This document shows positions 1 to 12,235 of a stretch of 64,000 bases of DNA, one piece after another. The notes below the pieces were generated by a model. It was given only the letters and a program-made list of their open reading frames with translations, ran no database searches and was not told the DNA's origin. The stretch is from Streptomyces sp. NBC_00425 (GTDB lineage: Bacteria > Actinomycetota > Actinomycetes > Streptomycetales > Streptomycetaceae), in assembly GCF_036030735.1 (NCBI RefSeq), contig NZ_CP107928.1:2170001-2234000 (forward strand). Direction: 5' to 3'. The stretch's first letter is position 1, and every line of letters starts with the position of its first letter. The position numbers and the translations under genes were made by a program.

Positions 1-673
1 TGATCACCGTGAACGGTCCGTCCACACCGGCGTTGTCCTCGCGGTCCAGCGGCATCACCTGAAGCTCCACGTTGCGCTTCTCGCCGGTCAGGAGCAGATG
101 CTCAAGCTGTCCACGCAGCACGGCCTTCCCGCCCAACGGCCGTTGCAACAGCGGCTCCTCCATCACGAAGCTCAGTAGCGGGGCAGGCCAGCGGTTGAAG
201 ATCTCCTGTCGCGCCAGACGTGCGGCGACGCGCAGTTCGATCGTTTCCTCGTCGAGCAATGGACGGCGCATGGAGAGGAGACCTCGCATGTACTCCTCGG
301 TCTGGAGCAGCCCGTTGACCACGAGCGTGTCGTACGCGCACAGCTCGACCGCTTCCGCCTCCAGCCGCGCCATGTCCCGGAAGAACGCCGGATACTGAGC
401 CCGCCCCACCTCCTCCTTCAGGGCCGTCAGCAAGCCCCCGGCCCCGAGCGCCTCGTCGGCCTTGTCGATGAAGCGGGCCTGGGGAATCCGCCGTCCCTGC
501 TCGATGGACGCCACCGTGTCCGCCGCGTAGCCGACCCGGCTGCCGAACTCGGCGCGTTCCAGCCCCGCCCTCACCCGCAGCAGCTTCAGCTGCCGTCCGA
601 ACGCGGTGACGACGCCCGTCCCCGGGTCGTCCTCCGGCCGCTGCTGCCGCTGTTCCTCGTCCTCGTCCCGCAT
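1..673 (-). CDS. XRE-family HTH regulator with DUF5753 domain (3' end outside window)
   Basis: The reading frame is open from an ATG at 671-673 on the minus strand to the window edge, so at least 224 residues are visible and the C-terminus is missing. Residues about 20-75 form an XRE-type helix-turn-helix (FGRQLKLLRVRAGL, then DTVASIEQGRRIPQ). The rest matches the DUF5753 region that follows the HTH in Streptomyces regulators (YPAFFRDMARLEAEA, LVVNGLLQTEEYMR). Such proteins usually sit beside RsbW-like ATPases and DUF397 proteins and are thought to act in developmental or toxin-antitoxin-like control. Here the ATPase is divergent, 130 bp away. No DUF397 gene is seen inside the window; it could lie beyond the left edge. 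Confidence 0.88.
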   Translation of the reverse strand, partial: MRDEDEEQRQQRPEDDPGTGVVTAFGRQLKLLRVRAGLERAEFGSRVGYAADTVASIEQGRRIPQARFIDKADEALGAGGLLTALKEEVGRAQYPAFFRDMARLEAEAVELCAYDTLVVNGLLQTEEYMRGLLSMRRPLLDEETIELRVAARLARQEIFNRWPAPLLSFVMEEPLLQRPLGGKAVLRGQLEHLLLTGEKRNVELQVMPLDREDNAGVDGPFTVI

Positions 674-805
674 GGTCACCGTCCTGCCGCCTCTCCCCAC
701 GCCCGCGTACCGTCCTGTACAGCGCCCGCGCCCGCCGCGTACGAAGAGCCGACGTCAGCGCGTCACCACTGGTCACGCTATGCCACAGAGCGCAACCGTG
801 TGTGC

Positions 806-1276
806 ATGACCGCAACACAACCACCCCTCACGGCCCACCGGTTCGCGATGCGCTTCAGCTCCACCTCGCGTGGGGCCCGCCTGGCCCGGCGGCTGTGCGG
901 GCACCGCCTCGACGCCTGGGGCATCCTCTACGGCAGCGCCGCGCACGACGCCGTCGTCCTGGTCGCGGCGGAGCTGTGCGCGAACGCCGTACGGCACGGC
1001 CACGTCGCCGGACGGGACTTCCACGTCCTGCTCACCGCGGACCCGGCCACCGGCACCGTACGGCTCGAGGTCAGCGACACCCGGGGCGAACGCCTGCCCC
1101 GCGTCCGCAGCGCCGCCGCACCGGACGAGGGCGGTCGCGGGCTGCTGCTCGTCGAGACGCTGGCCGACCGCTGGGGGTGCACCGCGCGCACCACGGGCGG
1201 TCCGGGCAAGACCGTCTGGGCGGAGTGCACCGTCCGAGGCCTGAACCGAGCAGACCTGACCTGGCCCGACGCCTGA
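806..1276 (+). CDS. RsbW/SpoIIAB-like ATP-binding protein
   Basis: A 156-residue cytoplasmic protein of the GHKL/HATPase_c anti-sigma-factor-kinase type. The N-box (AAELCANAVRHG) and the G-box region (DEGGRGLLLVETLADRWG) are clear, and the length fits stand-alone RsbW-like proteins. The ATG at 806 is preferred over the GTG two codons upstream because it lies further from the divergent XRE start. Streptomyces genomes carry dozens of these; they are presumed regulators of sigma factors or of their XRE neighbours. The target here is not visible. Confidence 0.85.
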   Translation: MTATQPPLTAHRFAMRFSSTSRGARLARRLCGHRLDAWGILYGSAAHDAVVLVAAELCANAVRHGHVAGRDFHVLLTADPATGTVRLEVSDTRGERLPRVRSAAAPDEGGRGLLLVETLADRWGCTARTTGGPGKTVWAECTVRGLNRADLTWPDA

Positions 1277-1428
1277 GCCGACCCGAGCCGATGACGTCGG
1301 CCGATGGTGCCGGCCGCCCCCCGCGATCCGGCTGGACGTGCACGGCCCGGGGCGGCGAAACTGGTCTCCGACCACAGCGGAGATCACTTCGGACGCTCGC
1401 TCGACGGGGGCGGCGGGGCGGGGGCCAG

Positions 1429-3039
<1,611 letters not shown>

Positions 3040-3097
3040 CCACCTGACCTGCCGCTTCTCCCCCCGCCGCAGCCCGCCCGGCCCTTAGGATCCACCC

Positions 3098-5245
3098 ATG
3101 CCGCAGCTCGCCTTCGACATCGCGTTCTTCGCCGAACTCCCCAAACTCCAGCCGCCGGTGCGGAAGGGTGTCCTGGACGCGTGGGAGAAGTTCAGCCGGC
3201 TCACCCTCGATCAGCTCTTCAAGGATCCGGGGCTGAAACTGGAGAGCCTGACCAACGCGAAGGACAAGCAGATCCGGACGATCCGCATCGACCAGTTCTG
3301 GCGCGGTGTCGTCCTCGCCCCGCCGACCGGGGACACGTTCGTCCTGCTGCGGGTCATGCAGCACGACAAAGCGATCGCCTGGGCGAAGAAGCAGAAGTCC
3401 AGCATCAACGAGGTGACACGGGCCGTCGAGATCCGCGACGCGGCGACCCTGGACGAGCTCACACCGGCGTACGAGCGGGTGGCGCTGACGTCACCGAAGG
3501 AGCGGCTGTTCGCGAAGTTCTCCGACGGAGACCTCACCGCGCTCGGCATCGACGCCGAGACGCTGCGCCAGGCCCGGTCGCTCGTCGACAAGGAGCAGCT
3601 GGAGATCTTCGCGCCGCTGCTGCCGCAGGACCAGCGGGAGGTGCTGCAGTACCTCGCGGAGGGCTGCGGCGTCGAGGAGGTCTGGCGGGACATCGTCGCG
3701 CCCGCGCTGCAGGCGTCGTCCCAGCCGGTGGACACCCAGGACTACGAGACGGCGATCCGGCACAGCCGGGCCCGCATCGCCCTGGTCACGGCTCCCGAGG
3801 AACTGCGGGACATCCTCGAGAAGCCGTTCGCGGCCTGGCGGGTCTTCCTGCACCCCTCCCAGCGCAAGGTCGCCTACCGGGCGTCCTACTCCGGGCCCGC
3901 CCAGGTCACGGGCGGGCCCGGCACCGGCAAGACCGTGGTCGCGCTGCACCGCGTCAAGCACCTGCTCGGGCATCTGCGCGACGGAGACCGCATCCTCCTC
4001 ACGACGTACACCAACGCGCTCGTCAGTGCGCTGCGCGCCGGTCTCGAGTCCCTGGTGGAGGACCCGGAGCTGCGCGCACGGGTGGACATCTCGACGGTGG
4101 ACGGCTTCGCGAGCCGTGTCGTCGCCGAGTCGCCCGGCGCAGTGACTCTGCGGCCCCTGCTGCACAACCAGGAGGAGAGCCGCTGGGGCAAGGCCGCGAA
4201 AGCGACCGGCTTCCCCGGCAGCGCGCAGTTCCTTCTCCAGGAGTACCGGCACGTCGTCCTGGCCCAGGGCATCACGACCCTGGCCGCGTACGAGGCGGCG
4301 GACCGACGTGGCCGCGGAAGCCGGCTGGCGGCGGCCGAGCGGCCCCTGGTGTGGAAGACGGTGGAGCGGTTCACGGCCGATCTGGCCGCCGACGGAGCCC
4401 GCACCTGGCTGCAGACGTGTGCGGACGCCGCACGGCTGCTGGAGGAGAAGGGCCCGCAGTACCGGCACGTCGTGGTGGACGAGGCGCAGGACCTGCACCC
4501 GGCGCAGTGGCGTCTGCTGCGCGCGGCCGTCCCCGCCCGCCCCGACGACCTGTTCATCGCGGGCGACCCCCACCAGCGCATCTACGACTCGAAGGTGTCC
4601 CTGAGGTCGCTGGGCATCAAGGTGACCGGGCGGTCGGTGAAGCTGCGCAAGAACTACCGCAGCACGCAGGAGATCCTGCGCTGGTCGACCGCGCTGCTCG
4701 TCGGCCGGCCGATCGCCGAGCTGGAGGACGCCAACCGCAAGGACACTCTGCTCGGTTACCGCTCCGCCCTGCACGGCGACGGGCCCGCCGTCCACTCGGC
4801 AGCGACCGAGGAAGCCGAACTCGACGCGCTCGCGGCGCAGGTGCGGGCGTGGATGGACGCGGGAGTGCACCCGGCGGAGATCGGAGTCACCGCCCGCTTC
4901 AACAAGGCGTGCGCGACGACGGTGGCCCACCTCGAGGCCGCCGGACTGCCCGCCGTCGCCCTACGCTCCGCCGACACGGTCAAGGGCGCGGACGCCGTCC
5001 GGGTCGGCACCATGCACTCGTTCAAGGGTCTCGAGTTCCGCTGCGTCGCCGTGGTCGGCGTCACCGAGGACGCCCTGCCCTTCGCGAAAGCGGTCACCCC
5101 ACCCGACCTCGACGCCCAGCAGCACGAGACCGACATGATGTCCGAACGCTGCCTCCTCTTCGTCGCCTGCACCAGAGCCCGCGACAGCCTCCACGTCTCC
5201 TGGTCAGGCCACCCGAGTCCGTTCCTCGTGGAAGCCGGCGTGTGA
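3098..5245 (+). CDS. UvrD/Rep-type helicase with RelE/ParE-like N-terminal domain
   Basis: A 715-residue superfamily 1 helicase. Walker A GGPGTGKT is at 272-279 and the DEAQD box at about 461-465. Motif III (GDPHQRIY), motif IV (NYRST, about 519), motif V (GTMHSFKGLEF) and motif VI (FVACTRARD) follow in order, so the ATPase core looks intact. Residues 1-100 resemble a RelE/ParE toxin fold rather than a helicase domain (RTIRIDQFWRGVVLAP, then VMQHDKAIAWAKK). Known proteins with this fusion are usually annotated as DNA helicase; the role of the toxin-like part is not established. The gene follows the kinase by 58 bp and may be co-transcribed. DNA repair and phage defence are both plausible. Confidence 0.86.
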   Translation: MPQLAFDIAFFAELPKLQPPVRKGVLDAWEKFSRLTLDQLFKDPGLKLESLTNAKDKQIRTIRIDQFWRGVVLAPPTGDTFVLLRVMQHDKAIAWAKKQKSSINEVTRAVEIRDAATLDELTPAYERVALTSPKERLFAKFSDGDLTALGIDAETLRQARSLVDKEQLEIFAPLLPQDQREVLQYLAEGCGVEEVWRDIVAPALQASSQPVDTQDYETAIRHSRARIALVTAPEELRDILEKPFAAWRVFLHPSQRKVAYRASYSGPAQVTGGPGTGKTVVALHRVKHLLGHLRDGDRILLTTYTNALVSALRAGLESLVEDPELRARVDISTVDGFASRVVAESPGAVTLRPLLHNQEESRWGKAAKATGFPGSAQFLLQEYRHVVLAQGITTLAAYEAADRRGRGSRLAAAERPLVWKTVERFTADLAADGARTWLQTCADAARLLEEKGPQYRHVVVDEAQDLHPAQWRLLRAAVPARPDDLFIAGDPHQRIYDSKVSLRSLGIKVTGRSVKLRKNYRSTQEILRWSTALLVGRPIAELEDANRKDTLLGYRSALHGDGPAVHSAATEEAELDALAAQVRAWMDAGVHPAEIGVTARFNKACATTVAHLEAAGLPAVALRSADTVKGADAVRVGTMHSFKGLEFRCVAVVGVTEDALPFAKAVTPPDLDAQQHETDMMSERCLLFVACTRARDSLHVSWSGHPSPFLVEAGV

Positions 5246-5447
5246 CGCAACGCAACAGAACCCGGAGAGTGCGGTCTTCCCCGGGTGCGAGGTGATCGTC
5301 TCCCGCCCTGTGAGCCCGAGGTGCGTGAACGGAACGTCGCCTTTGTACGCGTCGGGCTTCGGAGCGATGTAGGCGATCAGTTCGGTGTCTTCGGGCACCA
5401 TCCGGGAGAGTTCCTTGGTGCGCTGCGGCGGGCCCGACCGGACGGCC

Positions 5448-6806
<1,359 letters not shown>

Positions 6807-6835
6807 GGAAGTCCCTTCGGAGGATGCGGAGGAGG

Positions 6836-7693
6836 TCACTTGACGGCGCCCGCCGTCAGTCCGGCGACCAGGTAGCGCTGGAGCAGCAGGAACCCGGCGA
6901 CCACGGGCACGCTGACGACGAGCGAGGCGGCCATGATCTGGTTCCAGTACACGTCGTTGAGGGTGGAGTAGCCCTGGAGTCCGACGGCGAGCGTGCGGGT
7001 GGTGTCGTTGGTCATGACGGAGGCGAACAGCACCTCGCCCCACGCGGTCATGAAGGCGTAGACGGCGACGGCGACGATGCCGGGGATCGCGGCCGGCACC
7101 ACGATCCGCAGCAGCGCGCCGAGCGGGCCGCAGCCGTCGACCAGTGCGGCCTCGTCGAGGTCGCGCGGCACCGAGTCGAAGTATCCGATCAGCATCCAGA
7201 TGGAGAAGGGGAGCGAGAACGTCAGATACGTCAGGATCAACCCGCCCCGCGAGCCGAACAGGGCGATGCCGGTTGCGTTGCCGATGTTGACGTAGAGCAG
7301 GAACAGCGGGAGGAGGAAGAGGATGCCGGGGAACATCTGCGTGGACAGGACGGTGACCGTGAACACCCGCTTGCCCCGGAACTCGTAGCGGCTCACCGCG
7401 TACGCGCTGAACACGGCGATCACCACCGAGCAGACCGTCGCCGCACCCGCCACGATCAGCGAGTTCACGAAGTACCGGGCGAGCGGGACGGTCGACCAGA
7501 TGTCGATGTACGGGCGGACCGTCAGACCGCTGGGCAGCCAGCGGAACTCGCCCGTGACGTCCGCGAGCGGCTTGAGCGAGCTGGAGACCATCACGTACAC
7601 CGGCAGCAGCACGAAGCCGGTGAGCAGGGTGAGGAAGATCCGTCGGGACCAGAGGAAGGAACTCGGCGGCGCCATGGGCGAGTCACCGCGCAT
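6836..7693 (-). CDS. Sugar ABC transporter permease (MalG type)
   Basis: A 285-residue inner-membrane permease with six predicted transmembrane helices and the EAA loop that docks the ATPase ([17 protein letters not shown]). It matches the carbohydrate uptake family 1 (CUT1) MalG subgroup in length and order. Its start lies inside the preceding permease gene (11 bp overlap), so the two are translationally coupled. No ATPase gene is present in the operon. In Streptomyces, CUT1 systems commonly share the ATPase MsiK encoded elsewhere, which is the likely partner. Confidence 0.92.
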   Translation of the reverse strand: MRGDSPMAPPSSFLWSRRIFLTLLTGFVLLPVYVMVSSSLKPLADVTGEFRWLPSGLTVRPYIDIWSTVPLARYFVNSLIVAGAATVCSVVIAVFSAYAVSRYEFRGKRVFTVTVLSTQMFPGILFLLPLFLLYVNIGNATGIALFGSRGGLILTYLTFSLPFSIWMLIGYFDSVPRDLDEAALVDGCGPLGALLRIVVPAAIPGIVAVAVYAFMTAWGEVLFASVMTNDTTRTLAVGLQGYSTLNDVYWNQIMAASLVVSVPVVAGFLLLQRYLVAGLTAGAVK

Positions 7694-8675
7694 GCGAAGA
7701 CCTCCGTCGCGAGGTGAGGGCCAGGTAGACGCCCGTCACGGCCAGCAGGAAGAGCAGCAGCAGGACCGACATCGCCGAGCCCGTGCCGAAGTTCCAGGTG
7801 ACGAAGGACGCCTGGTAGATGTGGACCGAGATGAGGTCCGCGGCTTCCGGGGCCGCCCTGCCGAACAGGACGTAGGGGGTGTTGAAGTCGTTGAACGTCC
7901 ACAGGAACAGCACCAGCACCAGCACCTGGTTGACCGGGCCCAGGGACGGCAGGGTGATGCGGCGGAGCTGCTGCCACACCCCGGCGCCGTCCAGCGCGGC
8001 CGCCTCGTACAGCTCGCGCGGAATGTTCTGCAGGCCCGCCGTCACGATGAGGAAGGCGAACGGCCAGCCCTTCCACACCGACACGGTGAGCAGCGCGTAG
8101 AAGCTGTTGTCCCCGATGAGCCAGAAGGACCGGTTGTCGGTGAGGTGCAGCTGGTCGTGCAGGACGTGGTTCACCAGGCCGTTGTCGTGCTGGAACATGA
8201 AGACCCAGGTGATCACCGCCGCGTAGACGGGCAGCGCGTACGGCACCAGGAACAGCGCGCGCAGGAGTCCGCGGCCGCGGAAGGCGTCCTGCATCAAGAC
8301 CGCCGCCGCCGTGCCGACGAGCCAGCACAGGCCGACCGACAGCAGGGTGAAGCCGACCGTGACGAGGAACGAGTGGAGCAGGGCCTCGCCGACGGGCGCG
8401 TCGAAGTCCACCGACATCCGGTAGTTGTCGAGGCCGGACCAGGGGGCCGTGCCCCAGTCACGGATGTAGAACTGGGTGAGTTCCCTGAAGCTCATCACGA
8501 TGCCGATCACCATCGGCACCAGGTGGACGAGGAGTTCCAGGATCAGGGCGGGCAGGAGCAGCAGGTAGGGCAGTCCGACGCGGCGGAGGCGGCCGGGGCG
8601 CGGTCGCGGGGTCCCGCCGCCGTCGGGGCGTGCCGGGGGTTTCACGACCTCGACGGTGGTGGTCATCGGGCTCAC
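7683..8675 (-). CDS. Sugar ABC transporter permease (MalF type)
   Basis: A 330-residue permease, partner of the downstream MalG-type subunit. It has a cytoplasmic N-terminal tail, six helices and the EAA motif (ELYEAAALDGAGVWQQL). The start overlaps the stop of the binding-protein gene (ATGA at 8672-8675), showing coupling. An ATG three codons later is an equally reasonable start. The neighbours imply uptake of a beta-linked glucoside or oligosaccharide. Confidence 0.92.
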   Translation of the reverse strand: MSPMTTTVEVVKPPARPDGGGTPRPRPGRLRRVGLPYLLLLPALILELLVHLVPMVIGIVMSFRELTQFYIRDWGTAPWSGLDNYRMSVDFDAPVGEALLHSFLVTVGFTLLSVGLCWLVGTAAAVLMQDAFRGRGLLRALFLVPYALPVYAAVITWVFMFQHDNGLVNHVLHDQLHLTDNRSFWLIGDNSFYALLTVSVWKGWPFAFLIVTAGLQNIPRELYEAAALDGAGVWQQLRRITLPSLGPVNQVLVLVLFLWTFNDFNTPYVLFGRAAPEAADLISVHIYQASFVTWNFGTGSAMSVLLLLFLLAVTGVYLALTSRRRSSHAR

Positions 8676-9991
8676 TTCGCCGGCATCTGCTGCTGGGCCT
8701 TGGCGAGCTTGGCCTTCACCGACTCGGCGGTGACCGCGCGGCCCGCGGCGGCGTCGGCGAACAGTTCCTTGACGGCCGTGCCGACCACCGTCTCGAACTG
8801 CGACTCATCGGCGACCTGGGGGAGCGCGGCGGCGCTCTTGGCGAGGGTGTCCTTGAGGACCGCGTTCGCGGGCGAGTCGAACGCGGCGTCCGACTGGGCG
8901 GAGGCGACGGGCGGGATGGTGCTGTAGGCCGTGTTGAGGATCTTCTGTTCCTCGTCGCCGGTCATGAACTTCACGAACTCGGTCGCGCCGTCGAGGTTGT
9001 CGGTGTTCTTGAAGACCGCCAGGTTGATGCCCGCGACCATCGAGTTCACCTGGGCGCCGGCGCCCGGGGAGCCGGACTGCACGGGTACCGGGGCGATGCC
9101 GTACGCGTCCGCGCTCATGCCCTGGGACGCGAGGTTGGCCGACGCGGACTGCCACAGCAGCATCGCCGTCCTGCCCTTGGCGAAGTCGCTGACGGACTGG
9201 TTCTGCGCGTACTCGGCGTTGCCCTGCGGGATGACCTTGTCCTTCGCCATCAGGTCGACGTACTGCTTGACCGCCGAGACCACGCCGCCGGAGGTGAAGT
9301 CGGGCTTGCCGTCGGCGGTGAAGAAGTGCGCGCCGTGCTGCTCGGCGAAGACGAAGACGTGGTGGATGTTCTCCGCGACGTTCGCGCCCTCGGCGCCCAG
9401 GACCTGTTTGCCCTTCGCCTGGATCTTCTTGCCGTCTGCCACCAACTCGTCCCAGGTGGTGGGGGCTTGTGCGATGCCGGCGTCGGCGAAGATCTGCTTG
9501 TTGTAGTACAGGGCGTACGCCATCGAGTACAGCGGCACCGCGGCCGGGTCCTGCCCCTGCGCCCCGGTGGAGCCGAGCGCGGAGGCCACGAAGCGGCCCT
9601 TGCCCCCGATCTTCGCGAGGTTCGCGTCGTTCCACGGCAGCAGCGCGCCCGTGGCCTGGAGCGAGGCCGACCAGGTGTTGCCGATGTTGAGGACGTCGGG
9701 GCCCTGACCGGACGTGGTCGCGGTGAGGATCCGGTTGAGCAGGTCCGACCAGGGGACGACCTCCAGCTTCACCTTGATCCCGGTCCGCTTCTCGAACTTG
9801 TCGAGTTCCGGCTGGAGGACCTTCTTGTCCACCTCGATGCTCGCGCCCTGGTTGGAGGCCCAGTAGGTCAAGGTCTTCGGAGAGTCGTCGGATCCCCCGC
9901 CGTCCGTCGAGCCGCCGCCTCCGCAGGCCGTGGCCGAGAGGGCGAGTGACATGACGACGGCTCCTGTGGCCGCGGCTCGAATGCTGCGCAT
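8672..9991 (-). CDS. Sugar ABC transporter substrate-binding lipoprotein
   Basis: A 439-residue family 1 extracellular solute-binding protein. The signal peptide ends in a lipobox (LSATAC, Cys at about 23) followed by a Gly/Ser/Asp linker, so it is anchored to the outer face of the membrane. The body shows typical binding-protein segments such as LNRILTATTSGQGPDVLNIG. It is the first gene of the uptake operon. Its promoter region carries two operator-like elements (10018-10040 and 10239-10250). Confidence 0.92.
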   Translation of the reverse strand: MRSIRAAATGAVVMSLALSATACGGGGSTDGGGSDDSPKTLTYWASNQGASIEVDKKVLQPELDKFEKRTGIKVKLEVVPWSDLLNRILTATTSGQGPDVLNIGNTWSASLQATGALLPWNDANLAKIGGKGRFVASALGSTGAQGQDPAAVPLYSMAYALYYNKQIFADAGIAQAPTTWDELVADGKKIQAKGKQVLGAEGANVAENIHHVFVFAEQHGAHFFTADGKPDFTSGGVVSAVKQYVDLMAKDKVIPQGNAEYAQNQSVSDFAKGRTAMLLWQSASANLASQGMSADAYGIAPVPVQSGSPGAGAQVNSMVAGINLAVFKNTDNLDGATEFVKFMTGDEEQKILNTAYSTIPPVASAQSDAAFDSPANAVLKDTLAKSAAALPQVADESQFETVVGTAVKELFADAAAGRAVTAESVKAKLAKAQQQMPAK

Positions 9992-10017
9992 GGATCGGCT
10001 CCCGGTGTCATCAGGGC

Positions 10018-10040
10018 TTAATTTAGGACGTGAGTTAAAC
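10018..10040 (-). promoter_or_regulatory. AT-rich imperfect inverted repeat, possible ROK/XylR-type operator
   Basis: Read on the minus strand, the element is an AT-rich island in GC-rich DNA with TTTAA and TAAATTAA flanks around CTCACGTCC. It starts 27 bp upstream of the binding-protein ATG, where a repressor would block the operon. TTTA/TAAA arms around a G/C centre resemble ROK-family (XylR, NagC) sites. The assignment is inferred from this resemblance only. Confidence 0.4.
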
Positions 10041-10088
10041 CTCGGAAGCGACTCCCGTCAAGGGTTCCGGCACACTCCGGACCACTCC

Positions 10089-10121
10089 GGGCCCACCCCG
10101 GGCCCACCCCGGGCCCACCCC
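10089..10121. repeat. Three perfect tandem copies of an 11-bp unit
   Basis: The unit GGGCCCACCCC occurs three times in a row in the divergent intergenic region 9992-10319. Each copy contains the palindrome GGGCCC. No coding potential is seen here. It may be a simple slippage repeat or part of the control region of the two sugar transcription units. Confidence 0.7.
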
Positions 10122-10238
10122 TGGACCTCCAAGGCGCCTTCGGTGCTTTCTCGGGGCCTTCTCGGGGCCGCTTCGGCGGACAACTCCGGTCGCACCACTT
10201 GACGCGCACGTTCGGGCAGTTGAAGCATTCAGCGCTGA

Positions 10239-10250
10239 GAGAGCGCTCTC
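10239..10250. promoter_or_regulatory. Perfect 12-bp palindrome, LacI-family operator candidate
   Basis: GAGAGCGCTCTC is a perfect palindrome with the central CG typical of LacI/GalR-family operators. Streptomyces CebR-type sites are similar, with GGAGCGCTCC cores. It lies between the sugar operon (minus) and the beta-helix gene (plus), 70 bp upstream of the latter, and could govern both. No LacI gene lies in the window. Confidence 0.6.
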
Positions 10251-10319
10251 AAGCACGTGTCCGTTCACTTCCTTTAGCCAGCCGTTCCCCGTGAGCGGCC
10301 CGCACCGAGGAGAGCCGCC

Positions 10320-12173
10320 ATGCCCCACGCCCAGCCGCCGTCGGACACCCCCGCCGTACGCCGCAGAGCCGTGCTCGCGGCCGCCGCCACGGCCGCGGCC
10401 GCCCCCGTCCTCGCCGGACCGGCCGCCGCACCGGCCTCCGCCGCACCGGCGTCCGCGACATCGGCGTCCACGGCGTCGACCGGCACGCCGTCGGCCGCAC
10501 CCTCGCGCGGCGGGCGTCCCTGCGCCCTGCCGGGCGGCGGCGACCTCGGCCCGAACGTCCTCGTCTTCGACCCGTCGACCCCGGACATCCAGGCCCGCCT
10601 CGACGAGGTGTTCCGGCAGCAGGAGTCGGCCCAGTTCGGCACCGGACGCTACGCCCTGCTGTTCAGGCCCGGCGTCTACCACGGACTCAACGCCCAACTC
10701 GGTTTCTACACGTCCATCGCCGGCCTCGGCCTCTCCCCCGACGACACCACCATCAACGGCGACGTGACCGTCGACGCGGGCTGGTTCGGCGGCAACGCCA
10801 CGCAGAACTTCTGGCGTTCGGCGGAGAACCTCGCGCTCGTCCCGGTCAGCGGCACCAACCGGTGGGCGGTCGCCCAGGCCGCCCCGTTCCGCCGGATGCA
10901 CGTCCACGGCGGCCTCAACCTCGCCCCGTCGGGCTTCGGTTGGGCCAGTGGCGGCTACATCGCCGACAGCCGGATCGAAGGCGGGATCGGCCCCTACTCG
11001 CAGCAGCAGTGGTACACCCGGGACAGCGCCGTCGGCAGCTGGCTCAACGGCGTGTGGAACATGGTCTTCTCGGGCGTCGAGGGCGCCCCCGCCCAGAGCT
11101 TCCCCAACCCGCCCTACACCACGCTCGAGACGACTCCCGTCTCCCGGGAGAAGCCGTTCCTGTACGTCGACCGCGGCGGCTACCGCGTGTTCCTGCCCGC
11201 CAAGCGCACCGACGCACGCGGTGTGACCTGGGGCCGCGGCACCCCGCGCGGCAGCTCGCTGCCCCTGTCGCGGTTCTACGTGGCCAGGCCGGGCGTCTTG
11301 GCCGCCACCCTCAACCAGGCCCTCGACCAGGGCCTGCACCTGCTGCTCACACCGGGCGTGTACCACCTCGACCGGCCGATCCGGGTGAACCGCGCGGGCA
11401 CCGTCGTCCTCGGCCTCGGCTACGCCACGCTCATCCCCGACAACGGCGTCACGGCCGTGAAGGTCGCCGACGTGGACGGCGTGCGGCTGGCCGGCTTCCT
11501 GATCGACGCCGGTCCGGTCGACTCGGCGACCCTGCTGGAGGTCGGTCCGCCCGGAGCGCGGCGCGACCACTTGGCCGACCCCACCACCGTGCAGGACGTC
11601 TTCATCAGGATCGGCGGAGCGGGCGCCGGCAGGGCCACCACCAGCATGGTGATCAACAACCGGCACACGATCGTCGACCACACCTGGGTCTGGCGGGCCG
11701 ACCACGGCGAGGGCGTCGGCTGGGAGACCAACCGGGCCGACTACGGGGTCGTCGTCAACGGCCACGACGTGCTGGCGACGGGCCTGTTCGTGGAGCACTT
11801 CAACAAGTACGACGTGCAGTGGTACGGCCAGCGCGGCCGCACGATCTTCTTCCAGAACGAGAAGGCGTACGACGCCCCGAACCAGGCGGCGATCCAGAAC
11901 GGCGCCCTGAAGGGGTACGCCGCCTACAAGGTCGGCGACGACGTCACCGCGCACGAGGGCTGGGGGCTGGGCAGTTACTGCTTCTACAACGTCGATCCCA
12001 CGATCGTCCAGCACCACGGCTTCGCCGCCCCGGACGTGCCGGGCGTGAAGTTCCACGACCTCCTGGTGGTCTCGCTCGGCGGCCAGGGCCAGTACGAGCA
12101 CGTGATCAACGACCTCGGCGCGCCGACGTCCGGCACGTCGACGGTGCCGTCCACGGTGGTCTCGTACCCCTGA
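10320..12173 (+). CDS. Tat-exported right-handed beta-helix protein (family often labelled adenylyl cyclase)
   Basis: A 617-residue exported protein. The N-terminus has a twin-arginine signal (VRRRAVLAAAATAAAAP), then an Ala/Ser/Thr-rich stretch to about residue 60. The body carries repeated beta-strand turns (LLFRPGVYHGLNAQLGFYT, LLLTPGVYHLDRPIRVN), pointing to a parallel beta-helix of the pectate-lyase/GH type. Relatives are widely annotated as adenylyl cyclase or coagulation factor 5/8 domain proteins. Nothing here resembles a nucleotide cyclase. Its position beside a sugar uptake operon and beta-glucosidase suggests it acts on an extracellular polysaccharide, an inference. The ATG has GAGGAG ten bases upstream. 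Confidence 0.8.
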   Translation: MPHAQPPSDTPAVRRRAVLAAAATAAAAPVLAGPAAAPASAAPASATSASTASTGTPSAAPSRGGRPCALPGGGDLGPNVLVFDPSTPDIQARLDEVFRQQESAQFGTGRYALLFRPGVYHGLNAQLGFYTSIAGLGLSPDDTTINGDVTVDAGWFGGNATQNFWRSAENLALVPVSGTNRWAVAQAAPFRRMHVHGGLNLAPSGFGWASGGYIADSRIEGGIGPYSQQQWYTRDSAVGSWLNGVWNMVFSGVEGAPAQSFPNPPYTTLETTPVSREKPFLYVDRGGYRVFLPAKRTDARGVTWGRGTPRGSSLPLSRFYVARPGVLAATLNQALDQGLHLLLTPGVYHLDRPIRVNRAGTVVLGLGYATLIPDNGVTAVKVADVDGVRLAGFLIDAGPVDSATLLEVGPPGARRDHLADPTTVQDVFIRIGGAGAGRATTSMVINNRHTIVDHTWVWRADHGEGVGWETNRADYGVVVNGHDVLATGLFVEHFNKYDVQWYGQRGRTIFFQNEKAYDAPNQAAIQNGALKGYAAYKVGDDVTAHEGWGLGSYCFYNVDPTIVQHHGFAAPDVPGVKFHDLLVVSLGGQGQYEHVINDLGAPTSGTSTVPSTVVSYP

Positions 12174-12235
12174 CGGCAGCCCCCGCGCCGGTCTGCGCAC
12201 CGCCCGCACGGCGGGGGGCGGTTCTGCTGCCCCGG

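Noticed and set aside
102..824. Minus-strand 240-codon frame
   Set aside because: It is an Arg/Gly-rich shadow of the XRE regulator frame, which has recognisable HTH and DUF5753 sequence.
3181..5295. 704-codon plus-strand frame
   Set aside because: It is a shadow of the helicase gene, with no domains and an Arg/Gly/Pro-biased composition.
5204..5401. Minus-strand 65-codon frame with a fair ribosome site
   Set aside because: It overlaps the 3' end of the helicase gene antisense and matches nothing known to me. It could be a small gene, but the evidence is too thin to list.
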